A stretch of DNA of 64,000 nucleotides from Hybos culiciformis (Eukaryota; Arthropoda; Insecta; Diptera; Hybotidae). Each line of letters opens with the position of its first letter. Positions within the stretch are counted from its first letter, which is position 1. The stretch is taken from assembly GCA_964007475.1 (NCBI GenBank), contig OZ023274.1, positions 83,490,346 to 83,554,345 on the forward strand. Reading direction: 5' to 3'. A program made the translations under genes and the position numbers. The notes beneath the pieces were generated by a model. The model was not told the DNA's origin and ran no database searches. It worked only from the letters and a program-made list of their open reading frames with translations. Shown piece after piece: positions 11,666 to 21,300 of the stretch.

Positions 11666-11765
11666 CATATAAGAATGGTGCAACTGAGAGTTTTTCTTTA
11701 ATGAATTCAGTTTGAACTTTAGATAAATCGCAATTATCGATCAAATCAATATTAATAGTTATCAA
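11666..11765 (-). CDS. Upstream exon of the minus-strand fragment, 5' limit uncertain
   Basis: Thirty-three open codons, including DNCDLSKVQTEFIKEKLSV and ending APFLY plus one base, run into a GTAAGC donor at 11665-11660. The phase matches the exon at 11577. Upstream the frame meets a TAA within a few codons without an intervening AG acceptor, and there is no ATG. The true exon may begin at an internal AG, or the locus may be a 5'-broken pseudogene. The family is not recognised. Confidence 0.4.
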
Positions 11766-12625
11766 TATTTAAGAATAAAAAATGCACTAAAAATAAAAAA
11801 AATATTTTTTCTTTCCACGCTTTCATTTTTAGTTATAAAGATCATGGATCATATTTAAGTGGTTATATGATTTTAAATTATCATTAAATTTTTAAGTAAT
11901 TTTAAAATATGTGAGCAAATAAATATAAAATAAAAATTCAAGTTCCTAACTAAGTAGTAAAAGTTCTAATTAGAAAGAGGTTTTATATAATCAGTACCTT
12001 TTAATTTTTTTTTTGTTTAAATAATGTTATGGTCAGTTTCCTTCTTTCATAGTTTTCGCACGTTTAAGCTTTTCTCACTTATCATATATATTGTACATAA
12101 GAATATAAGTATTTTTTATTTTACCCTAAAAAAAAAAAAATTCTGCTCACAATTATCTATAATTTGAATTTCTTGACACGTTTTTGAACTATCAATTTTT
12201 TTTTTTTTACTTTCTGCTGCTCAAGTATTATGAGAGGGAAATTTTTTATTTTATTTGCTTTCGCACTTAATAATTTTTTTTTTTTTTTTTATTCACATAA
12301 AAATTCCATTAAATTTTCATTGAACAAATAAGGCAGAGGGTGATTAAAAAAGTTTTCATTGACAATAATTTCGTTTTTTTTTATTCAGCTCTTAAGGGTA
12401 AAAAAAAAAAATTAAAATCCTAAAGATCCTAATTCCTTTTTTTTTTTGCCTAAAATATAAACAAAAAATAAAGAAAAAAAAAACAAAAAAAACAAAAGAA
12501 TATTAATGATAAGGAAAATTTTAAATATAAAAGTTTATTAAAAATAAGAGGAAATTTAAAATATTATTGCTTATTTTCTCAAATTGTCGCATAAATAATA
12601 TCGAAATTGTGTAGTCGATGTAATA

Positions 12626-13049
12626 ATTTTAATGTGCATGTGATCGGTAAGTTGTATTTACAATCGTAAATTTAGCTCGGTAAATGGTATATTACATGCG
12701 TCAATACACATGTAATTATTTAATTAAGTAAATTTTATTTACATTCTCCGTATTAAGTAAATTTTATTTACTTACTTCATTTTGAACTTTTGTTTATTTT
12801 TTGCATTGTAAATGTATTGATTGCAACTACCTCTCACATGCACATTAAAACAGTATACAAAACATGTTAATAAAATTTGTTATACAGATCGTTGTGTGTA
12901 TAAACAAAAACACATAGACACTTGTCAATATTATATCACTCGACCTAACGGTCTCGTTATATAAGTATTCACTCGTGTCTATGTGTTTTTGAATATACAC
13001 AACTTGTTGTGATAACAAATTTTCTTAACATCTGTTGTAATCTACTATT
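12626..13049 (-). mobile_element. 424-bp double-palindrome element, copy 2 (inverted)
   Basis: This is the reverse complement of the element at 6249-6672 with the same length and the same ends (ATTTTAATGTGCATG at the left, TGTTGTAATCTACTATT at the right). Scattered substitutions distinguish it, for example near the CGACCTAACGGTCTCG centre of one palindrome. Copies 1 and 2 lie in opposite orientation about 6 kb apart and bracket four-TM paralog 1 and the minus-strand fragment. Its right end is close to the 3' end of the LINE. Confidence 0.75.
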
Positions 13050-13414
13050 AAGTATTGTTTGTAGTACCTGTTTAATTTGTTTTGGTCATTAACACACTAT
13101 GCTTTCAAATTTTAAATTATTTTAAATGATTATTTATTGCAATTTTAATTGCAATGAAATGAAGACGATTTGTAAGTGGGAAACTGGAAAATATAATAAT
13201 TGAGTTGGGGGTGTATCTTAACACCACTGCACTTCAAGGCAATAAATTGCCATGAAAACTTTACCATCACTCTCATAAACATGCTAATACGAGAGGAGAG
13301 GGCTCGGTACGAAGCATGCAATGGAAAATTAATATTACCACCAAACGATGCTTAAATCAAGCATCAGAAAAGAAGAAAAAAAAAAAAGAATTATAGAAAA
13401 AAAAACATTAAACA

Positions 13415-15370
13415 CTAAGAACAAGTCTCGTTTCTGATAAACAACGAAATCACTAGTGACATGTCACATAACACAAAGAATAGTTTCCCTTGAGAAAAAA
13501 AAAATTTTAAAGAAAGAAGAATAGAAGAGGAGTAGATTAAAAAAAATAAAGAATAGAAAAAATAGAAAAAATAGAGGTAAAATAAACAGATAGAAGTTAA
13601 ATAATAATTAAAGCCTTCCAATGTTATTAGAGAAAAAAGAATAGTTTTTAAACCAGCTTTAAGGGATGCCTTAGAAATATTAAGGTCAAAAACATGATGA
13701 TTTTTATTAGCAAAGGCAAGCATTCGAGAAATAGGATCATTGCATCCATATTCGGTTCTATGGTAAGCAATTTCAAATAAGTTAGTAGTACGGAGGCTTC
13801 TGGTATTAACTCGAAAGTTGATCTTCTCCAGAATAAAAGGAGAAATAATTTCACCAGTAATAATTTGATGAATGAAAACAACATCTGCAAATTCACGTCT
13901 GTCTTGAAGAGATTCAAGCTTAATGAGATTTAACCGTTCTCTGTACGGTGGAAGGATTAAGTTATCCTCCCAAGGAAGATCCCTCAATGCAAATCTAAGA
14001 AATTTTTTTTTAACGGATTCGATTCTGTTGATGTCGACAGAACAAAAGGGTGACCATACTTGAGAGGCATATTCTTACAATGGTCTTACAAGAGATGTAA
14101 AAAGAAGTCTGGTTATAAATGGGTCACAGAACTCTCTTGACCAACGTTTAATAAAACCTAGAGTAGAATTTGCTTTATTTACAATTGCATTTACATGTGG
14201 TTTAAATGTCAATTGGTAATCACATAAAATGCCGAGATCTCTAACTTCATTGACTCTGGGAATAAGAATATTCTTAAGTGTATATTGAAAGTTAATAGGA
14301 TTTCTTTTCCTTGAAAATGATATATTTTGACATTTAGACACATTAAGAAGAAGATTATTCTTAATACACCAAATGCCAAAGCTATTAAGGTCAGTTTGTA
14401 AGACATTGCAGTCTGAAGGACTAGAGATTTTTTTAAAAATTTTCGTATCATCGGCATAAATGTTGTGATCGCTATAGGAAATGATGAGTGAAACATCGTT
14501 AATAGCGATCACGAAATCAAGTGGACCAAGGTGGCTACCTTGAGGCACTCCAGAAGTAGCTGTGTAGGTTGAAGATGTGGCAGAGCGAATTTTGACCTGA
14601 TAGTCCCGAGGACCAAGCCAAGATTTCTTCCACTCAATAAAAGAGGGTGGGAAACCATACGCAGCCAATTTAAATAAAATAATCTGATGAGGAAGGACAT
14701 CGAATGCTTTGCTAAAATCAGTGTATACAGAGTCAGTCTGATAACCCTTCTCCATGTTATCCCTATAAGCTGAAGTAATTTCTATAAGATTAGTAGTGGT
14801 AGACCTACCCTTAAGAAACCCATGCTGATTATCAGTAATAAAATTCTTGCAATAAAAATGTATATCTTCCGAAATGACAGCTTCAAAAAACTTAGGAATT
14901 GAAGAAATTTTAGCTATTGGACGATAATTTAAAACGTCAGCTCTGCAACCTTTCTTGAAAACGGGTATGATATATGAATGTTTCCAGACTTTTGGAAAAT
15001 AACCGGTTAATAAAGATCTATTAAAAATAATAGATAGAGGATTACATAAAGTAGAAGCACAATTTTTCAAGATTATCGGTGGGACACCATCAGTCCCAGA
15101 AGAACAATCATCTTGAAGGTTAGATAAAAACTTGAAAAGTTCGTTCACTTCAATGGATATTACGGTCATAGAAGTTTGTGGGCAATTGTTTAAATAACTG
15201 AAATAGGCAGTATCAACATTGAAGTTTGAGTCAGAAAAAGAACTGGAAAAATGGTTTGCAAAAAAATTAGCTACGGTTAGGTCATCATTAGAAGAGGTAT
15301 TCAAGAAACTAAGAGTTTGAGGATAACTATCCCCTTTCTTCTTAGAATTAATAAAACTAAAGAATTTTTA
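13415..15370 (-). pseudogene. LINE reverse transcriptase, interrupted
   Basis: In the reading frame starting at 15304, RT motifs appear in order: FKKG at residues 116-119, NYRPIA at 126-131, motif A TDFSKAFD at 195-202, motif B GVPQGSHLGP at 252-261 and the catalytic YADD at 283-286. A TAA at 14075-14077 follows VRPL. The same frame then stays open to about 13415 with the typical RT thumb/tail (continuing EYASQVWSPF), so the stop is a nonsense mutation, not the natural end. Upstream, the frame is linked to the preceding segment only through a one-base loss in a T-run at 15365-15369. Catalytic Asp residues remain, but the two lesions make it inactive. Confidence 0.85.
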
Positions 15371-16309
15371 GGATCCTTCAATATGTGAAGCTTTGTCTTG
15401 TTTAAATAATCCTCAAACAAGATTCGGAACTCATTCAATAAATATTGAAAAGCCTCATGGTCGACCTCACTTCCGGTTATTAAGAAATTTTTCCAAGCCT
15501 TATTCTTCCTGTTTCTTAGAGCTTTTAGTTCTCTATTAAACCAGGGAGGCGAACAAGATCTCATGTCCCTTCTCGTAAAAAGTGGACATGATAATGAAAA
15601 ACCATTGAAAAGAATTTCATAGAAGGAGGCAACCATCGAGTCCAAGTCCAAATCCACATCATTAAGGAATGAAAAGTCAGCCTGGCTGAGGTAACTATTG
15701 AGTTTAATGAAATCAGTTTTCCTATAATTGAACTCAGAAGAGCTTTGCGGAATTATTTCATTGGACTCAAAAACACTAAATAAAATTGATAGGGGGGTGA
15801 AATCTATCAATTTCAACCAAGAAATTTGCAGTTTCTTGAACAGTGCAATTAGTTGGATCAGAAAAGAAAATTAGATCCAACTGTCTGTTCATAAAATTTT
15901 TGATTTTAGAAATTTGAAACAGAGAAGCTGATGAAACAGCATCAAGAAAGTCAATCTCCGAACATGAGGAGAGTATGGTTGAAATTAGGTAGTCACCCTC
16001 ATCAGACTCAACCCATTTCAAATTGGGTAAATTGAAATCACCCAAAAGTAAAAATTCATCAGTTTCAGATAGGATGTCAGAGACAAAATTAATAGCATTT
16101 AAAACCTCATCGTAACCAGAAGTGTTACTAGGACTAATATAAATATTCAAAATGAAAATAGATTTACTAGAAGTCTTCAGTTTAATCGCAACGGCATCAA
16201 TGAGAGTATAAGAAGGAAGAGAAATCAGAGTAACATCAAGGTGCGATCGTGTCGCTATTAGAGCTCCACCACCTTTCGGAAACTGAACATAAACATTATG
16301 TTTCCCTAA
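15366..16309 (-). pseudogene. LINE endonuclease and linker, truncated and frameshifted
   Basis: An APE-type endonuclease remnant runs from about 16309 with the GGGALIATR stretch, through LLGDFN (16043-16026), to LDLIF and DRFHPP. At the G6 run 15792-15797 the frame shifts. A second frame (SILFSVFESNE… to KAWKNF…) then continues the connector between endonuclease and RT until the next shift near 15365. The first catalytic region of the nuclease is absent. There is no ATG for the upstream 50 codons, which fits 5' truncation rather than a functional start. Confidence 0.8.
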
Positions 16310-16421
16310 AATCAGTATAAATTCGTATATTTTTTTGTATTTCTCAGATATTCGTAGTTTTAATTGCTTAAAAAAATAAAAATTAAACGGAAAATGTTTG
16401 TCTAATTTTTTTGTTTTTCAG

Positions 16422-16522
16422 TCCCCAAAGATATTCTTAAAGAACACAAGTGGGAGCTTATGTGGCTAAAAAGTATCTCGAAGTTGAATTTAAGTTTGAC
16501 AAAGAATGATTTTTGTTTTTAA
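16422..16522 (+). CDS. Candidate terminal exon of the plus-strand split gene
   Basis: A strong acceptor (TTTTTTGTTTTTCAG) precedes a 101-nt exon. In the phase inherited from 8498-8557 it reads F-PKDILKEHKWELMWLKSI… to a TAA at 16520-16522. A possible AATAAA polyadenylation signal lies at 16658-16663. One oddity: after EHK the +1 frame reads VGAYVAKKYLEVEFKFDKE and stops at 16507-16509, and looks at least as coding-like. The original protein may therefore have switched here, implying a one-base loss (decay or assembly error) around 16449-16453. The protein is not recognised. Confidence 0.38.
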
Positions 16523-17270
16523 ACTGAATCTGTTTTTATTTTTATAAAATAAGATAATTTGTTTTATTTACGATCTTTGACATGAAATTTAAATTTAATG
16601 AAATTAATAACTAAATTTTTTGTTTAAATTTTTTTCTGGAATCAGGTTATTTATTTTAATAAAGGTATAAAGGACATAAAAGTAAATAAATAAAATGGTA
16701 TAAATTATGAAGGATCTTTTTTTTTTTTCTTAAATAATATTTATGGTGAAAGTATATTTAAAAAAAAAAGGAGATTTCATTGAGGTTTTTTTTTTGAAAT
16801 ATAAATTGAAATCCTTGAAGTCAAAAATATTTTTATTGACTTTAATAAAAATTTACATTTTCATTAAGATAGAAATATGAGAAAAACAAAATATAATTAG
16901 ATAATACATTTTTTTGTGGATTATTGAATTTTTTTAATATCCTGAAGTAAATGCTAAACACACATTTGTATGTATCTAGTTCTAAGAATTAAATAATGTT
17001 ATTTTCATCGTAAAAAGAAATTAAAAAAAATATATATGTATTAAAGTAGTCGATTCTGCTGACGCGAATATCATTTCGAAATCAATCTCAATATCCTAAC
17101 ATTTTTTTAAGCGTTATAGTCTCAATTACAGAAAATATCAAATATTTGTAGTGAGAAAAATTTTCATAAAAACTTATTAGTAACAATTTATGAAAGCGGT
17201 GTAAATGTAACAAAATTGAATAAAATGAAGCCTAAAATCGACATAGAATTTTGCGAAAAAGATGAATCTT

Positions 17271-17406
17271 AATTGATTTAATTGGTTTGAAACTATGTAC
17301 CTATGTTCCTTGAAATAAATCAATTTTGTTTGAATATTAATTGATTCAATAGGAAACTGTGTACCTACATATATGTTCCTTGAAATAAATCTATATTGTT
17401 TCATTT
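17271..17406. repeat. 68-bp direct tandem duplication
   Basis: Two units (17271-17338 and 17339-17406) share AATTGATT, a GTACCTA block and ATGTTCCTTGAAATAAATC, with several substitutions and small indels. The pair ends about 540 bp before the ATG of four-TM paralog 2 and has no counterpart near paralog 1. Confidence 0.75.
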
Positions 17407-17772
17407 GATTTATTTTTATGTTAAATTAATTATTTTTCAAAGTTTTATAAATAAAAGGAGTAATTAGAACCGCATGCAAGAATAAGATAGACCCCTTAAT
17501 TATAACATTTCTTTTTTGACACATCGCGGCTTAAGTTGATTTCTGATGTACCTTAACAACAAATACCGAAATTGTAATTCAATAAATAAATTAATTAATT
17601 AGATTGTTTTTTAATAAAATGAGCCTCAAGTAGTCCGAATGTTTATCATATACAAATTTTTGAAATTTTGTTATAAAACACAAAAATGATTTGGTGTTTG
17701 GAACAACATATTGTGTCAACACTGTTGATTTTCTTAAATCGATCATAGCTTTAACAGTTTTATCCCGAGAAC

Positions 17773-17819
17773 ATAATAATTATTATTATAATTATTATAA
17801 TTATTATTATTATTATTAT
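17773..17819. repeat. ATT/AAT trinucleotide microsatellite
   Basis: Imperfect run of AAT/ATT units directly upstream of the conserved block of paralog 2. Other similar runs in the window are at 23408-23429, 43523-43574 and 47917-47968. Confidence 0.85.
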
Positions 17820-17824
17820 CAATC

Positions 17825-17848
17825 GGATCATGTATACTTTTACATTTA
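17825..17848 (+). promoter_or_regulatory. 24-bp conserved upstream block of paralog 2
   Basis: Identical to 9344-9367 and 122 bp upstream of the ATG at 17947. The retained identity in a fast-drifting A+T-rich background suggests either recent duplication or constraint; coding-sequence divergence between the paralogs argues for constraint. Confidence 0.5.
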
Positions 17849-17946
17849 AAAAAATCATAAAATTGAAAATGTGAATATAAAATTCATAAAAATAGGAACA
17901 TATTTGATTATAAAATAAAACATAGAGTCACACTAAAATATTTAAC

Positions 17947-18375
17947 ATGGTTTGTTATCATTTGGCGACATATTGCCGCTATGATGTCACTTATCTCATG
18001 GGTGTTTATTTAACTATTTTGGGAGCAATGCAAATGATCGTTTTATCCGTTGATGCTACCGCGTGGATAAGTAAACATGGATTGAAAATAAATATTTCAA
18101 CAATTTTGACAAAAATCCAAATAATAAGTGTTATCTTGGGTATAAGTGGAGGATTAATTTTATTAGGTGGAGTATTCAAGGATGATGGTAGATTTCTTCT
18201 GGTGTGGTTAATTATGCTTCCAGCCTATCTTCTGCTTATAGTGATTTTATCTATTTTTACTGACGAAGGTGATGATTTAATAGACTTAATCGCTCAATAT
18301 GCTGAAAGTATAGGAATAGTCACTGTTATCGTGCTCTATTACAATATTTTCTGTCATGTGCATGAGATTTGGTAA
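17947..18375 (+). CDS. Small four-pass membrane protein, paralog 2
   Basis: Intact 142-residue intronless frame, ATG to TAA. Four hydrophobic segments lie at about residues 16-36, 57-77, 83-104 and 119-138. The N-terminal Cys pattern of paralog 1 recurs (C3, C10, R11), as do YL-ILG--Q, DA--W, GI-GG, WL-M-PAY and LYYNI-C. An acidic stretch (DEGDD, 106-110) precedes TM4, where paralog 1 has DHSYE. The lysine tail of paralog 1 is missing; the protein ends HVHEIW. A canonical AATAAA is at 18537-18542. Divergence is well beyond a recent duplicate, so both copies have probably been kept under selection. Function unknown; resembles insect small tetraspan families (DUF4728/DUF7027-like) only in size and topology. 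Confidence 0.8.
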   Translation: MVCYHLATYCRYDVTYLMGVYLTILGAMQMIVLSVDATAWISKHGLKINISTILTKIQIISVILGISGGLILLGGVFKDDGRFLLVWLIMLPAYLLLIVILSIFTDEGDDLIDLIAQYAESIGIVTVIVLYYNIFCHVHEIW

Positions 18376-21300
18376 AAAGAAAATGAAAAGTGTTTTATTC
18401 ATAGAAGGATTATTTAAAATTAAACAGTATTTAGTTTTGTTTTTTAATGTTAGTTTATATAGAACTAGTAAAAAAATTTATGAAGTTGTACATTCATTTT
18501 AATTTTTTTTATTTGTATTTTAATTTGTTATTATTAAATAAAACTAAAATAAAAAATAAGAGATACTAAAAATTGTTTCAATAAATTTCGAAAGTTTACA
18601 TAAAACCAAAATTTGAATCAAGATGAAATTAGCTTGTTTTTGTAAGCTACATAAACAAATAAATTTTATATACTTATGAGCTAAAATAACTTTTGGACAG
18701 GCCAAATTAAGTTGGTGTAGCTTAAAATTTTCAATTTGTGTATGAAATTAGTAAGGTATTTTATACTGTGCAAAGAGATAATTGGTATTCTTGTTGTAAT
18801 GCTATATTTGTTGGGTTACATGAATATTTTGTGTACCGCAGGTTCGTTTCATCCATAGCTGTTCAATATAACTTCTTGTTATTGTACTTTATCAATCAAA
18901 AGAAATTTTCTAAAGAACTTTGATATAAATTTTAGAACCTAAATAGTTTCATTACAAAGTGGTACACATGTATATGTACATTTTTTGCAAGAGACTGAAT
19001 ATAATATTACACATAATTTAGTTTTTATTTTCTCTTTATATATATATGTAGTTGAATATAAGATTTTAAATTGAGTTCTTTGAGTGCTACATTAAAAAAA
19101 AAAAAGTAAGTTTTAAACTCAATTAGAAAATAAAGCACTACTTCATCTTATTGTGACATTACTATACACATTGAAAAAGAAACCCATTCCATGCAATGCA
19201 CTTTATACAGCAACTTGTTTTGTTTTTTAAATAATATGTACGAAAAATGTATTTTTTTTTGTTACTTACAATATACTATATACATGCATATTTATACATT
19301 ATTTATTTACATTTATGTATTGTCAACTTGAATCCTATACAAAATTCTTAAAACAGGTCCTGCATGAGTGTAAAAATAATATTTTGAAAATTATATATTT
19401 CATAAATAAAGGAAAAATAAAAACTAGTCCTATATATAATGTTTGCTTGCATATAATGTGGGCACATCTAGAACTTTTTAGTTTCCATATTATGCTTTTA
19501 ATTTTTTGTTTTTTTTTTTTTTGTTTTAATATTATGTTTCCAAAACAATATAGAAATCAATATTGTCCAAATTTTCTTTAGATATTTTGTTTGTTACTAG
19601 AGTTACGGCATTTTAGTTTAAATATATGTTCTTTTAATTATACGACATAAATATGTACATATATAATATTTAATGTATATATATATAAAACTTGTGCATT
19701 AAGATGATTCATTCATATTTTGCTTTCAGGGGTAAAAAAAAATTATTCAAAAATTTTGACAATAATTCGTTAAAACGAAATTTATTGATTTTTATTTCTA
19801 TGATTTTTATTTGATATGAAAATTTAGTTTAATTTCAATGGAAAATAAAATAGATTTTTATTTTTTGGTTTCGTTTTATTAATATATGCCTGCCTGCATG
19901 CAATCATTGAATACTTAATTCTATACACACCGTTGTAGATTTTAATAAATTTTAAATCATTCATCTGCGACACGTGCCAGAAAAAAAGAAGAAGATTGTT
20001 GCGCCTTTTTTTCATCCTTTTCTTTAAAAAAAAAATAACAAAATAGATGAGAAACAATTTTTTGTAAAGAACACATTTTTTTTTATTAAATATTTTCAAA
20101 ATTGTTGGTTATGCAAATTCAAGGTTTTCATATATTAACAGATTCGTAGTTAACATATGCATTTTTTTTTTTTTTGAATAAATTTTGAAATGGCTTCTTT
20201 GTTAATATTTTTTATTTTTGAGGTTCCTGGTTTTTAACCCTTGAAATGTTTTATTTGTAAAAATAATGATGAATTAAAATGTAAACGAAACTTGGGAAAA
20301 TTTCTATTTTAAGTTTTTAAAATCATTTTTGTAGAGTTGACTTCAATTTTTATTTCTCTTTTTTCCTTGCCTTAATTTTATATTTAGCTTTAATTTTATA
20401 TTATAAAATGATTATTTCCATTTTGAATACGATTACATATTTCTAATTTGAAGTTGAAAAGGTGTAGTTTTAATTTACTTTTTTAAGATTTCTAATAGTT
20501 TGAAAATTTGAAAAATAATACCTACGCATGTACATTTCAAATATTTGATCGTTGTATAAAAAGGTTCCCACTACATGTTTTAAAAGAAATAATATCCTTA
20601 AGAAAGAAATAATAATAATTTTCTTCTAAAATATATTTATATATATGAAAATTAATGGAATTTTTTTTTGACATAAGGTTTTTTTTTTTTTAAATATTAT
20701 GTAAATTGATATTTTCCTTCTTCACAATCAAAAAATTTCAAGATTCTGGTATTGTTAGATTTTCAATTTAACCTATTTTTTTTAAGATTTATTTGTACAT
20801 TATTTTATATATAGAAAATATGAATGTACAAATAGAAAAACAATAATAATAACGAAAAATTATTTTTTTTTTATATATAAAAAATGTTAAAATTTTCTTT
20901 TTATTCTTGTCAGCTGTATTTTATATTTTATATATGCGTATGAATGAAATTTTTATTTATTTTCCTATTTTAACGATATTTATGTTCTTGAAAAAGTGTC
21001 TGTCAAGTATATTTCATTATAAAATTATAAACTAAAATAAAGAAAAGCAAAAAAAAAAGTGAAAAATAGAATGTTGAATTTTTTTAAATAAATATTTCAA
21101 AAAGATAAAGACACCATCATGATGAGAGTAAAAAAAAAAAAACCTTCAATTCAGAAGTTTTATTTGCCTTGATGAATTTGCCTTTGGTTTTTTTTTTATT
21201 TTGAAGTGAAGAATACACACATTTTTCCATTTTCTTTATAATTCTTTGTTTTTTTTTTTTTTTTTAATGAAAATAAAATTTAATTCAAACGCCACATAAC

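Larger units (their letters stand above)
13100..16310 (-). mobile_element. 5'-truncated, decayed jockey/CR1-type LINE
   Basis: Reading on the minus strand, the element carries an endonuclease part followed by a reverse transcriptase, then a 3' UTR of about 300 bp that is more G+C-rich than the surroundings. The gag-like ORF1 and the N-terminal third of the endonuclease are missing, as expected from incomplete reverse transcription. The 5' break is near 16310. The 3' end is estimated at 13,100-13,150, because no clear poly-A tail or target duplication marks it. Motifs (GDFN, FKKG, DFSKAFD, GVPQGS, YADD) place it in the jockey/CR1 group. It sits in the last intron of the plus-strand split gene. 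Confidence 0.85.

Noticed and set aside
13648..13917. 89-codon minus-strand frame inside the LINE
   Set aside because: Out of frame with the RT tail, which explains this DNA.
14209..14700. Two further minus-strand frames overlapping the RT
   Set aside because: Shadows of the RT frame; no domain of their own.
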